Source: Streptomyces sp. V4I2
Lineage (GTDB): Bacteria; Actinomycetota; Actinomycetes; Streptomycetales; Streptomycetaceae
Assembly: GCF_030817655.1 (NCBI RefSeq)
Contig: NZ_JAUSZM010000003.1
Coordinates: 9,300,001-9,364,000, forward strand
Length of the DNA stretch: 64,000 nucleotides
Reading direction: 5' to 3'
The position numbers were made by a program, and so were the translations under genes. Below are positions 24,688-33,851 of the stretch, one piece after another (positions within the stretch are counted from its first letter, which is position 1; every line of letters starts with the position of its first letter). The notes beneath the pieces are model-generated. The model was not told the origin of the DNA, made no database searches, and worked only from the letters and a program-made list of their open reading frames with translations.

Positions 24688-25869
24688 ATGAGCCTTTTGA
24701 GCCTCGGAGTACTCGCCTCCTCCCGCAAGGAAAACGAGTTCCGGCTGCCGTTGCACCCCGCCCACCTCGACCGGATCGACCCGGACGTACGCGAGAAAAT
24801 CTTCCTCGAGCAGGGCTACGGCGACCGGTTCGGCGTCGCCGACGACGCGCTGCGGCCGCTGGTGGCGGGTCTGCGTTCCCGTGAGCAACTCCTCGCCGAG
24901 TGCGACGTACTGCTGCTGCCCAAGCCCATGCACGAGGACGCCGCCGCACTGCGCGAGGGCCAGGTGCTGTGGGGCTGGCCGCACTGCGTGCAGGACGAGA
25001 GGATGACCCAGATCGGCATCGACCGACGGCTCACCCTCATCGCCTGGGAGGCCATGAACCACTGGACCTCCACGGGCGCCTTCAGCGTCCATGTGTTCCA
25101 CAAGAACAACGAGCTCGCCGGCTACTGCTCGGTGCTGCACGCCCTGCAGCTCGGCGGACTGACCGGCAGCTACGGTCGCCGCCTGCGCGCGGTGGTCATC
25201 AGCTTCGGTGCCACGGCGCGCGGAGCGGTCACGGGACTGGGCGCCATGGGCGTGTCCGACGTCACGGTGCTCACCCAGCGCGCCGCGGCGGCGGTGGCCT
25301 CGCCGATGCCGTCGGTCGTGATGGGCCACTTCGAGGAGCAGGAGGACGATCCGTCGCGCCTGCGGGCCGTCACCGCGGCCGGTTCCGTGCCGATGGCGGA
25401 GTATCTGGCCGGGTTCGACATCATCGTCAACTGTGTCCTGCAGGACACCGACGCGCCGCTGATGTTCGTCACCGAAGAGGACCTCGCCCTGTTCCGGCCG
25501 GGGACCTTCTTCGTCGACGTCTCGTGCGACGAGGGCATGGGCTTCGAATGGGCCGAGCCGAGCACCTTCGGCGAGCCGATGTCCAGGGTCGGGCCGGGCT
25601 GTCACTACTACGCGGTGGACCACAGCCCGTCCCACCTGTGGAACTCGGCCACCTGGGAGATCAGCGAGGCGCTCCTTCCCTACCTGCGCAAGGTCATGAG
25701 CGGCCCCGCGGCCTGGGAGGCCGACGCCACGGTGAGCAAGGCCATCGAGATCCGCGACGGCGTCGTACGGAACCCGAAGATCCTGTCCTTCCAGCACCGG
25801 GCGGCCGCCTACCCCCACCTCCCCGAGGCTCTCGCCCTGGCAGGGCACTCCGCCGCACAGCCGGCCTGA
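24688..25869 (+). CDS. Alanine dehydrogenase / N5-(carboxyethyl)ornithine synthase-like enzyme
   Basis: The 393-residue protein starts SLGVLASSRKENEFRLPLHP, as in the alanine dehydrogenase / carboxyethylornithine synthase family, and has a central NAD(P)-binding domain (AVVISFGATARGAVTGLGAMG) and LPKPMHED and WGWPHCVQD motifs. The carboxyethylornithine synthase branch reductively joins pyruvate to the side-chain amine of ornithine or lysine. Which reaction this one performs cannot be decided. ATG 24688 is preceded by GAGGAAG; in-frame ATGs at 24673 and 24676 lack a clear site. It converges closely with the LCP gene and is likely monocistronic. Confidence 0.8.
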   Translation: MSLLSLGVLASSRKENEFRLPLHPAHLDRIDPDVREKIFLEQGYGDRFGVADDALRPLVAGLRSREQLLAECDVLLLPKPMHEDAAALREGQVLWGWPHCVQDERMTQIGIDRRLTLIAWEAMNHWTSTGAFSVHVFHKNNELAGYCSVLHALQLGGLTGSYGRRLRAVVISFGATARGAVTGLGAMGVSDVTVLTQRAAAAVASPMPSVVMGHFEEQEDDPSRLRAVTAAGSVPMAEYLAGFDIIVNCVLQDTDAPLMFVTEEDLALFRPGTFFVDVSCDEGMGFEWAEPSTFGEPMSRVGPGCHYYAVDHSPSHLWNSATWEISEALLPYLRKVMSGPAAWEADATVSKAIEIRDGVVRNPKILSFQHRAAAYPHLPEALALAGHSAAQPA

Positions 25870-25890
25870 CGCATCCGCGACCGGTCGATG

Positions 25891-27105
25891 TCAGCTCCCC
25901 TGCGGGAGAGTCACCGGCCGGTCGTCGCGCAGTTCCGCGAAGAGTTTCCGTGCCCGGCTGTCGTCCCACTTCACGGCGCTGCCCTTGGAGGTGGCGAGAG
26001 CGGGGTCGGAGACGGGCACGTTGAGCTGCCTGCCGCCGCCCGCCGTGACACCCTGCATCGCCCGGAACAGCGACATGAGATCCGGTAGGTCCGTGTCCTT
26101 GTCCACCACGAGCGTGTCGAGGCCCGCGCCGAGGGTGGGGAAGGACTTGGCCGGGTTGAGGAGTGTCTTCGGCGTGACGGCCTTCTTGGCCAGCGCGGTC
26201 AGGAACTTCTGCTGGTTGCGGGTACGGCCCAGGTCGCCCTGGGCTTCCTGTTTGCGCTGCCGGACGAACGCCAGCGCCTCGGCGCCGTCGAGGGTCTGGC
26301 AGCCCTTCGGCAGGTCCGCGCCCGACTTCTCGTCCTTGACGGCCCGGTCCAGACACAGGTCCACACCGCCGACCGCGTCCACCACACCGACGAAGCCCGC
26401 GAAGCCGATCTCCGCGTAGTGGTCGATGCGCAGCCCGGTGTTGCGCTCCACGGCCCGGACGAGCAGGTCGGGGCCGCCGAGGGAGAACGCGGCGTTCAAC
26501 TTGTCCGGCTCGGCGCGATAACTCCGGCCGGTCTCGGGGCGGACGTACGGCGGGACGGTCACCCACGAGTCGCGCGGCAGGCTCAGCATCGTGGTGCCGT
26601 TCGCGCCGGTGTGCAGCAGGATCATCGAGTCGGTGCGGCGGCCCTCGGCCGTGCCGGTGCGCAGATCCTTCCGCGCCTGCTCGGACAGCCCGGCGCGGCT
26701 GTCGGAGCCCACGATCAGGTAGTTGGTCCCCCGCCCGTCCGCCGGGCGGTCCGGGAGCGCGCCGAGGTCGACCTCCTGGTCCAGCTCGGTGTCGGCCCAC
26801 ACGTACGTACCGACGGACGAAGCGAGCAGCGCACCGACCACGAGGACCGTCAGCCGCACGATCCTACGGCGCCGGGTAGGCCGCGGCTTGGGATGACGGC
26901 GGCCGCCCGCCTCGCCGGGGGGCCGCCGTCCGTGGCCCGTGCGGCCCGGCGTGGCGGGGGAGGGCATGCCCGGCAGCGGTGCCGTACGGGTCGTGGGCAG
27001 GGCCCCGTTCCCGCGCGCCGCCCGGCCCGCGGCGACGCGCGGCGGCTCGGCCACCCCACTGCTTCGGTCGTAGTGGCCCGCCGGGCGGTCGGTCCCGTCA
27101 CTCAT
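25891..27105 (-). CDS. LytR-CpsA-Psr (LCP) family cell-wall ligase
   Basis: The 404-residue protein has a long Pro/Arg/Gly-rich cytoplasmic N-terminus, one TM helix near residues 84-104 and an extracytoplasmic LCP domain (NYLIVGSDSRAG, RTDSMILLH, SLPRDSWV, KLNAAFSLGG, RTRNQQKFLTAL). LCP enzymes attach lipid-linked anionic or capsular polymers to peptidoglycan. It lies 30 bp downstream of the GT2 polysaccharide synthase, and the two probably form an operon in which the LCP protein anchors the glycan or a related polymer; that coupling is inference. Confidence 0.92.
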   Translation of the reverse strand: MSDGTDRPAGHYDRSSGVAEPPRVAAGRAARGNGALPTTRTAPLPGMPSPATPGRTGHGRRPPGEAGGRRHPKPRPTRRRRIVRLTVLVVGALLASSVGTYVWADTELDQEVDLGALPDRPADGRGTNYLIVGSDSRAGLSEQARKDLRTGTAEGRRTDSMILLHTGANGTTMLSLPRDSWVTVPPYVRPETGRSYRAEPDKLNAAFSLGGPDLLVRAVERNTGLRIDHYAEIGFAGFVGVVDAVGGVDLCLDRAVKDEKSGADLPKGCQTLDGAEALAFVRQRKQEAQGDLGRTRNQQKFLTALAKKAVTPKTLLNPAKSFPTLGAGLDTLVVDKDTDLPDLMSLFRAMQGVTAGGGRQLNVPVSDPALATSKGSAVKWDDSRARKLFAELRDDRPVTLPQGS

Positions 27106-27135
27106 CAGCCTGCTCAGTCCCTCACCACATCGGGA

Positions 27136-29214
27136 TCACCTCGTCGGCACGCTCTTATACGGGGCGGGGCCACCGATCTGTTCAGCGGCCGTACCGGAAC
27201 GCTTCATGCGCTGCCAGGTCAACCTGCTGCCCAGCAGGGCGGCGACCACGGACTGGATGACGACGAGATACATCAGCTGCCGGTAGACGAAGAGCTGGAA
27301 GGGCATCGACCACAGGGCCCGCTTCCGCTCCCCGTCGAGCTTCAACGCGTAACCGGCACAGACCAGTTGCACGCCCAGGAAGGCGAACCACACCGCGGCC
27401 GCGCTCAGTGGGTCGAGGAACAGCACGCCGTACAGGGCGAACACGTCGATGACCGGCGCGAGCAGCGGCAGGACCACCTGGAAGAGCGCGAGATACGTCA
27501 GTCCGCGCCGGCCGAAGCGCCCGGCCACGCCCACCTCCACCACGGCACGGCGGTGCTTCCACATGGCCTGGATGGTGCCGTAGCACCAGCGGTAGCGCTG
27601 CCTCCACAACTGGCGCAGCGAGGTGGGCACTTCGGTCCAGGCGACGGCGGACTCCTCGTAGAGCACCCGCCAGCCCGCCCGCCACAGCGCCATGGTGAGG
27701 TCGGTGTCCTCGGCGAGGGTGTCGTCGCTGACCCCGCCGACGCCCACCAGCGCGTTCCGGCGGAAGGCGCCGATGGCACCGGGGACGGTGGTCATGCACT
27801 CCAGCACCTCGAACATGCGGCGGTCGAGATTGAAGCCGAAGCAGTACTCGAGATGCTGCCACTTGGCCAGCAGGCCCCGCCGGTTGCCGACCTTGGTGTT
27901 GCCGCTGACCGCGCCGACGGCCGGGTGCGCGAGCGGCTGGACGAGATGGTGGATGGCATCCGGTTCGAAGACGGTGTCGGCGTCCACCATGACCACGATG
28001 TCGTAACTCGCCTGGGCCAGGCCGGTGTTGAGGGCGGCCGCCTTGCCCCCGTTGGGTTTGCGGATCACCAGCACGCGCGGATCGCCGATCCCCTCGGCGA
28101 GCTCGGCCGTACGGTCCGTCGAGCCGTCGTCGACCACGATGATCTGCAGCTCGGGGTAGTCACAGGCCAGCAGGGAGAGGACGGTGGACTCGATCCCGGC
28201 CTCCTCGTTGTAGGCGGGCACGAGCACCGTCACCGGTTCCGTCACCTCCCGCAGCCAGGGCGCGCCCGGCCGGGAGCGCTCCAGACGCCGGACGTGGGCA
28301 CGCGCGAAGACGGCGAGCAGCAGCAGGCGCAGCACCCCGAGAGCGCCCGCGATGCCCAGCGTCCAGGTCATGGCGTTCGAGAACGCCCGCCCGACGGCGG
28401 TGGCCCGGACCAGGGCGGTGCCACCCCACCGGTCGAGGGCCGACACCGGCGCGTACGGGGTGAGCCGGAGACCCGCCGAGACGGTGGTGAAGCGGTCGAC
28501 GCCACGGTTCTCGAGCAGCTTCTTCGCCTCCCGGTAGGCGGTCGCCGTCTGGCTGAGCTGCCGGACCAGGCCCTGCGCCGGCTTCCGGGACGCCTTGTCG
28601 GCGGCGACGAGCACATAGCCCTCGGCGGTGGCACGCCGTGCCGCCTGCCACTCGCGGCCGCACAGGGTGTCCGGCGAGGTGGTACGCGGCATCCGCAGCA
28701 GATTGGTGCGCAGACCCGCGGTCCCCGCCAACGCACTCTGCGTCAGGTCCAGTTCGGCCGAGAAACGGACGGGCGACGCCTCGCCCAGGGCGCCACCGGT
28801 GTAGGTGTTCGAGCCGATCTCGTGCCCCTCGTCCCGGATGCGCCGTACCAGGTCCGGATGGCGGGCCGCCTGGGAGCCGAAGAGGAAGAAGGTGGCGCGC
28901 GCCTGGTGCCGACGCAGCAGGTCGAGCAGGCGCGGGGTCCACACGGGGTCGGGGCCGCCGTCGAAGGTGAGCGCGACGGTGCGGGCGGGCATCGAGCCGG
29001 TCTGTATGCCGTTGCGGTTGATGCCCACCACCGGGCCGCCGCCCGCCACGGCATCGGGGGCGGGCGAGGTGCAGGCGGACCGGGTCGTCGCCGCGTCGAC
29101 CTCGTGGTTGGTCCAGCCCTCGAAGAGCAGGGCCGCGAACATCCCGGGGAGGACGAGGATCAGTAACAGCCAGTGTCCGCGCGGGTCGCGGGACTGCTTG
29201 TGCCGAGCCTTCAC
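27136..29214 (-). CDS. GT2 polysaccharide synthase fused to a degenerate NodB deacetylase domain (MatB-like)
   Basis: The 692-residue protein has a TM helix near residues 15-35, a NodB-like polysaccharide deacetylase fold (about 70-250), a TM near 280-305, a GT2 domain (about 330-550) and C-terminal TM helices. GT2 motifs are intact: VDDGSTDRT, DADT, EDTDLT and QRYRW. The deacetylase motifs are not: the metal-binding Asp of TFDDGP is Gly86, the HxxxH pair is Asn136/Gly140, RPPY is RMPR, and the DW motif is missing. The layout resembles MatB, which makes a poly-N-acetylglucosamine-type aggregation glycan in Streptomyces. The GTG start overlaps the stop of a 64-codon leader ORF. Confidence 0.88.
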   Translation of the reverse strand: MKARHKQSRDPRGHWLLLILVLPGMFAALLFEGWTNHEVDAATTRSACTSPAPDAVAGGGPVVGINRNGIQTGSMPARTVALTFDGGPDPVWTPRLLDLLRRHQARATFFLFGSQAARHPDLVRRIRDEGHEIGSNTYTGGALGEASPVRFSAELDLTQSALAGTAGLRTNLLRMPRTTSPDTLCGREWQAARRATAEGYVLVAADKASRKPAQGLVRQLSQTATAYREAKKLLENRGVDRFTTVSAGLRLTPYAPVSALDRWGGTALVRATAVGRAFSNAMTWTLGIAGALGVLRLLLLAVFARAHVRRLERSRPGAPWLREVTEPVTVLVPAYNEEAGIESTVLSLLACDYPELQIIVVDDGSTDRTAELAEGIGDPRVLVIRKPNGGKAAALNTGLAQASYDIVVMVDADTVFEPDAIHHLVQPLAHPAVGAVSGNTKVGNRRGLLAKWQHLEYCFGFNLDRRMFEVLECMTTVPGAIGAFRRNALVGVGGVSDDTLAEDTDLTMALWRAGWRVLYEESAVAWTEVPTSLRQLWRQRYRWCYGTIQAMWKHRRAVVEVGVAGRFGRRGLTYLALFQVVLPLLAPVIDVFALYGVLFLDPLSAAAVWFAFLGVQLVCAGYALKLDGERKRALWSMPFQLFVYRQLMYLVVIQSVVAALLGSRLTWQRMKRSGTAAEQIGGPAPYKSVPTR

Positions 29215-29405
29215 GGGACCTCGTCCCCCCTTTCGGCCGACGCGCCGAGCGGGTCGCAAGTGGCGTCTGCCTCAGGCGAGTTGAGGCACGCCCGGTCGCC
29301 CCGACAGGCCGCGTTCCGGGCCTTTCTTCTCCAGTCGTGCGCGTCGGGGCGCGCGGTGCGAGGGGACGTCTTCTTCGACTGCCTGACGGGACAGGAGGTA
29401 CGCAT
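29211..29405 (-). CDS. 64-codon leader ORF translationally coupled to the glycan synthase
   Basis: A short frame starting at ATG 29405 encodes a basic, Cys-containing peptide (MRTSCPVRQSKK, ACRGDRACLNSPEADATC). Its TGA overlaps the GTG of the synthase (GTGA), so ribosomes finishing it would start the next gene. No ribosome site precedes the ATG, but a TAGACT box (29414-29419) sits eight bases upstream, consistent with a leaderless transcript. It has no recognised domain. It could also be a chance frame. Confidence 0.4.
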   Translation of the reverse strand: MRTSCPVRQSKKTSPRTARPDAHDWRRKARNAACRGDRACLNSPEADATCDPLGASAERGDEVP

Positions 29406-29478
29406 GGGGCGCGAGTCTAGCCACAGCTTTTCGATTGCATGGCCATAACACCGAGCCTCACAGGAACGCGGCCCCGGG

Positions 29479-30888
29479 TCACTTGTAGGTGATGCCCGAT
29501 GCGCTGTAGCGGCAGTACGTGCCGTCCGGACCGCTGCCGATCTTGTCGGGCTCCGCGCCGCTGGTGTTGCCCTGGAAGCGCTCGCAGACGGTGATGTCCC
29601 TGCCGCTGTCACCGACGATCGTCACACCGGAGAGGGTGGCGGTGTCCCCGTAGTTGGCGTTGACGCCGGCCAGTACCTTCCCGGGGCCGGTCACCCTGAC
29701 GTTGTCGATGACGACGTGGCGCTCGTACTGCGTGTCGCAGTTGCCGCACGAGCGGTACAGCTTGCCGAACTCGGCGACCTGGAAGGTCCTGATCGTCAGC
29801 GTGCCGGCACCGTTGTGCTGGAAGACCTTGTCGTCCGCCTTCCGCGCGCCGCCGCCGACCACGAGGTACCTGGCCGAGGGAGACGTGCCCTTGAAGGTGG
29901 CCGCGTCCTCGCCGACGTCCTGCCACCACACGTTCTGCAGGGTGCAGCTGCCCAGACAGTGCACGCCGTCGGCGGCCGGCGCGCCGAGGACGACGTTCTT
30001 CAGGACGGCTCCGTCGGCGAGCTCGAAGACCGGGTCCTGGTCCTCGTCCTGGCCGTCGCCGCCCAGTGCGCCCGAGCCGTAGTAGCGTCGCAGGCCGCCG
30101 TCGTAGCTGCCGGAGACCTGGATGGTGGAGGTCACCGGCCTGCCCCCGGTGGTGGTGGGCCAGGAGCCGAGGGCGGAGACGGGGGACGGGGGCGCGGAGG
30201 CGGAAGCGGATGTGGACTTGCTCGGTGAAGCCGAGGCCGATACCGATACCGATACCGACGGTGACGCGGACGGGGAAGGGGACGGGGACGCTGTCGAGCG
30301 CGACGGTGAGGGCGAGGCCGAAGCGGTCGGCGAGGACCAGCCCTTGACCGCCTTCAGCGTCCAGCTCTTGCTGCTCGCCTCGTCGCAGGAGTCCTGCCGC
30401 GCCCGGCGGGCCTTGATGGCCAGGCACTTGCCGCTCTCGGCGTTGACCAAGTGGTACGCGCTCCCCGCCTGCTTCGGCTCCCACACCTGCGAGGCGGTGT
30501 CGTCGCAGGTCTGCTGCTGTACCGCCCGGCCCGCCGACTTCGACGCGTTCTCCACCCCGGCGCACAGTCCGCTGTGCGCGGCCTTGACGGTGAACCCGCC
30601 GTCGGAGGAGGCCAGTTGCCAGGTCCGGTCGGCGGCGCTGTCGCAGGGCGCCTCGTTCAGCTGGACGTCGCTCGCCGTGGCGGCGGACGGTACGGCCAGG
30701 CACTGGTCGTCGGCGACGTTCACCAGCCGGTAGGTGCCGGCCTCCGGCCCCGAGTCCGATGACCCCATCAGGATGCCGCCGGTGATCGCGCCGCCGACCA
30801 AAGCGGTGGCCACCACGCTGATCAGAACAGTACGGCGGTTCGTTCTCCCGCGCCGTGACCGGCGGTGCAGGGCTGCTCTTTGACTCAC
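29479..30888 (-). CDS. Membrane-anchored or secreted pectate lyase (PL3) with ricin-type lectin domain
   Basis: The 469-residue protein has an N-terminal basic segment and a TM/signal helix near residues 20-42 (TVLISVVATALVGGAITGGI), a ricin-B-like trefoil (about 50-180, GTYRLVNVADDQCL, SQVWEP, GKCLAIK, KSWTLK), a Ser/Pro-rich linker (about 183-235) and a C-terminal PL3 pectate lyase domain (about 245-469: GVHCLGSCTLQNVWWQDVGEDAAT, FQHNGAGT, CGNC). PL3 enzymes cleave polygalacturonate by beta-elimination, usually with calcium. The GTG start follows GAAGG. It is the first gene upstream of the glycan leader on this strand but likely has its own promoter. Confidence 0.9.
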   Translation of the reverse strand: MSQRAALHRRSRRGRTNRRTVLISVVATALVGGAITGGILMGSSDSGPEAGTYRLVNVADDQCLAVPSAATASDVQLNEAPCDSAADRTWQLASSDGGFTVKAAHSGLCAGVENASKSAGRAVQQQTCDDTASQVWEPKQAGSAYHLVNAESGKCLAIKARRARQDSCDEASSKSWTLKAVKGWSSPTASASPSPSRSTASPSPSPSASPSVSVSVSASASPSKSTSASASAPPSPVSALGSWPTTTGGRPVTSTIQVSGSYDGGLRRYYGSGALGGDGQDEDQDPVFELADGAVLKNVVLGAPAADGVHCLGSCTLQNVWWQDVGEDAATFKGTSPSARYLVVGGGARKADDKVFQHNGAGTLTIRTFQVAEFGKLYRSCGNCDTQYERHVVIDNVRVTGPGKVLAGVNANYGDTATLSGVTIVGDSGRDITVCERFQGNTSGAEPDKIGSGPDGTYCRYSASGITYK

Positions 30889-30958
30889 GTGGTGACCTTC
30901 GTTCGGCAGTTCGTGGAGCGCGTCACCTACCAGTCGTCACCGCTCCGGGAAAGGTTGC

Positions 30959-31214
30959 CGCGATTCCTGGTCCGGGTGCACGCCGCGGCGGTCAACTACC
31001 CCGACGTGCTCATCGCGGCGGACCGCTACCAGGTCTCGGCGCCCCTGCCCTTCACGCCCAGCAGTGAGTTCGCGGGTGTCGTCACCGGGCTGGGGCCCGG
31101 GGTGTCCGGGCCCGCGGTGGGTTCACCGGTGGCCGGGGCGGTGCTCAGCGGCGCGTTCGCCGAGCAGGTCGTGGCGCCCCTCGCGGCACTGCGCCCGATT
31201 CCCGACGGCCTTCT
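30959..31214 (+). pseudogene. N-terminal remnant of a quinone oxidoreductase
   Basis: The frame reads FLVRVHAAAVNYPDVLIAAD, then FTPSSEFAGVVTGLGPGVSG and FAEQVVAPLAALRPIPDGLL, the substrate-binding N-terminal part of the zinc-independent quinone oxidoreductase (MDR) family. The cofactor domain is missing and the frame runs into a foreign dehydratase piece. The true start is lost against the pectate lyase 5' end. Confidence 0.75.
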
Positions 31215-31520
31215 GCTCACCGACTGGATCGGCGACGACGGGTGGCTGTGGAAACTGCGCTGCGAGCACCGCAAGTTCAACTACCTGGGCACACCACCTG
31301 GGTGCGCGGCGAGGCCGTGGACAAGAAGCAGGTCGACGGCCGGGCCGAGGTGCATCTGGCGGTGCGCTGCGAGAACCAGCGGGGCGAGGTGACCACGCCC
31401 GGCACGGCGGTCGTACTCCTGCCGACCCGGGAGCACGCCGTGGAACTGCCGGCGCCTCCCGCCCCGGACCTGCCCGGCATGGTGGCGCACGAACTGGCCC
31501 GGTTCAGCGTCACCGACTGA
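31215..31520 (+). pseudogene. C-terminal remnant of a MaoC-like dehydratase
   Basis: The frame that carries the preceding remnant continues DDGWLWKLRCEHRKFNYLG, then after a one-base frameshift near 31290 the zero frame reads TTWVRGEAVDKKQVDGRAEV, AVRCENQRGEVTTPGTAVVLLP and a normal C-terminus. This is the end of a MaoC/FAS1-type hydratase. It is fused to an unrelated 5' fragment, which marks a deletion joint near 31215. Confidence 0.65.
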
Positions 31521-31578
31521 GCGGGCACGGCCACCGGTCGGTCAGAGCCACCGAACTGTTCCGCAGGCACGCGGTCGG

Positions 31579-33075
31579 TCAGTGCCACCAGGGAACGAGC
31601 GCGTCCAGATGACGTCGCATCCGGTGCCGGGCGACCCCGGAGTCCGACGCGAGGATCGCGTCGAGGATGCGCTGGTGCACGTGCCGGACCTCTTCGGCCG
31701 CCGCGTCGCCCGGCAACTGCCGGTCCTGTCCGTCCGCGTGCCTGCGGAACAGCTCGGTGATGATGCCGAGGAACAGCGACAGCACGGGATTGCCGGACAG
31801 CTCGGCCAGCTCGGAGTGGAACAGGTCGGCCTTGCGCGGATCGTCGGCCCGGCCCTCGGTGGTCCACCGGACGGCCGCGGCCAGGCGCTCGGCCACCTCC
31901 TGGTCGCCCTCGGCGTGCCGGGCGGTCACCCGGGCGACGGTGCCGAGTTCGAGGGCGTCGCGCACGGTCCGCAGATCGTCGGCCGTGACGCCCTGGTACT
32001 CGAGGAAGAGCGCCATGGTGTCGATGCTGGCCTGCGGCTCCGGTTCGGTGACGATGAGCCCGCCGCCGGGGCCGCGGCGCATCCGGGCCACCGCGTGGTA
32101 CTCCAGCAGCCGCACGGCCTCACGCAGCACCGCCCGGCTGATGCCGTAGCGGGCGAGCAGATCGGCCTCCGAGCCGAGCACCGAGCCGACCTGCCAGCCG
32201 CGCGCGGCGATGTCGTCGTGGATCCAGGAGGCGACGACCTCGGCCAGCTTGGCCCGCGGGCCCTCGGCCACCTCGGGCTCGATCACGTTGCCCGTGATCC
32301 GCGTGCGGCGTACCCGGTGCTTCTCGATCCAGGCGGCCACCCATTCCAGGTGTGCGGTGAGCGCCGTCTGGGCACGGGCACCGTCGCCGGCCACCACGGC
32401 GTCGACGATCGCCTGATGCGCCTCGTACGACTCCTCCGCGGAGGCCACCACCTCCGCCCGGGCGATCCGGCGGGAGGTGTGCGCGTACCGCGCGGTGAGG
32501 CGGGTGAGCACGTCGATGAAGAGGTGCAGCACCGGATTCCCCGAGAGTCTGCCGAGCACCGGGTGCAGCGGGTCGTGCGACTCGACGCCCAGGTCCTCCC
32601 GGTGCGCGCGCTCGTCGTCGAGGGTGGCGCGCAGCGTCTCGATGCCCTCCTCGGTGATCCGGTCGGCGGCCAGTCCCGCGGCGATCGGTTCGAGCAGGAG
32701 GCGGGCGTGGAGCAGGTCGGTGACGCTCGTGCCGACGTATTCGAGGTAGATCACGATGGACCGGGTGGCCGGGCCCGCGTCGGGAGCGCAGACGATCAGA
32801 CCGCCGCCCGGTCCCCGGCGCATCCGGGCGACCTGGTGGTGCTCGACCAGCCGCACCGCCTCGCGCAGCACCGAACGGCTCACCGAGAAGCGCCCGCGCA
32901 GTTCCAGCTCGGACCCGAGCGACTCGTCGACGGGCCAGCCCCGGCGCATCACGTCCGCCTCGATACGGTGCGCGATCTGCGCGGCGAGCTTGCCGACCGG
33001 GGCGTCGCTCCCGCTCGCGGCGAGGTCCGACTCCCGCTCGCCGTCGGCGGGTTCGAGGTCGGCGGCAGTCGCCAT
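31579..33075 (-). CDS. Tandem-duplicated FadR-type GntR regulator
   Basis: The 498-residue protein is two complete GntR/FadR units in one chain. Each has a winged HTH and an FCD ligand-binding helical domain. The first HTH reads SVSRSVLREAVRLVEHHQVA and the second GISRAVLREAVRLLEYHAVA; both are followed by RMRRGPGGGLIV. Ordinary FadR-type proteins are about 240 residues and dimerise, so this chain may act as a built-in dimer. It sits amid remnants of acyl-CoA degradation genes, so its targets were probably acyl-CoA or organic-acid genes, several now lost. Confidence 0.88.
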   Translation of the reverse strand: MATAADLEPADGERESDLAASGSDAPVGKLAAQIAHRIEADVMRRGWPVDESLGSELELRGRFSVSRSVLREAVRLVEHHQVARMRRGPGGGLIVCAPDAGPATRSIVIYLEYVGTSVTDLLHARLLLEPIAAGLAADRITEEGIETLRATLDDERAHREDLGVESHDPLHPVLGRLSGNPVLHLFIDVLTRLTARYAHTSRRIARAEVVASAEESYEAHQAIVDAVVAGDGARAQTALTAHLEWVAAWIEKHRVRRTRITGNVIEPEVAEGPRAKLAEVVASWIHDDIAARGWQVGSVLGSEADLLARYGISRAVLREAVRLLEYHAVARMRRGPGGGLIVTEPEPQASIDTMALFLEYQGVTADDLRTVRDALELGTVARVTARHAEGDQEVAERLAAAVRWTTEGRADDPRKADLFHSELAELSGNPVLSLFLGIITELFRRHADGQDRQLPGDAAAEEVRHVHQRILDAILASDSGVARHRMRRHLDALVPWWH

Positions 33076-33214
33076 GCGGCCAACTCCTCAGAAGGCATTG
33101 CGTATCCTCAGCATATGTGGCCGTCCTGACGCCGCCGCGCACGTCAGACACGTCGGCCGGGCTGAAATGTCGTGTTGGGGGTACTGTTTTCCGGCCCTTT
33201 TCGCGAAGGGCGGC

Positions 33215-33851
33215 TCATCGGGGCGCGAAGCGCTGCCACGCGTCCAGGCGCAGACACTGCCCGTTGAGCATGGGGTTGTCGACCACGGCGAGCACCAGTT
33301 TGGCGTACTCCTCCGGGCGGCCCATGTGCTTGGGGAACGCGGCGTCCTTCACCAGCGCGGACCTGGCCTCGGCCGGGACGGGCCGTCCCCCGCCCGTCGA
33401 GCCAGGCCGCGAACTCGGTCCCGCCGAGCAGCATCGAGTACGCCGCGGCCTCGGCCGCCAGGCCCTGCAGCGTGCCGAGCGACGGCGTCTGACGCAGCAA
33501 CTGCCCCAGGGCGATGCTTGCTTGGGGGTGATGCTCGACGATGTCGGCCAGCTCGTCGAACGCTTTCCGCGGATCCTCCACGGACACCAGCTGCCGGGCG
33601 TCGGCGGCGGCGTCGGCTTCGACGTCCGGTGCGGCCAACGTCAGGGTCAGGGCGTCCAACAGCGGACGCAGCCGGTCCGGCGGCCGCCGGGTCGCCATGC
33701 CCACGGTCGGCGACAGGGAGTCGGCCACCCGGGCTGCGGCGGCCGCGACACTGCTCGGATCGGCGCGGTGCCAGTCGTCGAGAACCAGGTACCGCACGGG
33801 ATTCCCCGGCCGCCCGTCCGGACGGAGCATCAGCCCCTCGTCGATGTCCAC
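33215..33851 (-). pseudogene. Enoyl-CoA hydratase remnant joined to an SDR tail
   Basis: From ATG 33851 the frame reads the N-terminal part of an actinobacterial enoyl-CoA hydratase/isomerase (VRYLVLDDWHRADPSS, RRPPDRLRPLLDALTLTLAA, GLAAEAAAYSMLLGGTEFAAWL). Near 33390-33350 the sequence switches frame and identity to the end of a 3-hydroxyacyl-CoA dehydrogenase-type SDR: DAAFPKHMGRPEEYAKLVLA, NPMLNGQCLRLDAWQRFAPR, ending at 33215. Two genes have been fused by a deletion and neither product can be complete. Confidence 0.72.

Noticed and set aside
30140..30340. Short repeats in the pectate lyase linker
   Set aside because: They encode a Ser/Pro-rich linker between the lectin and lyase domains and are not a mobile or regulatory repeat.
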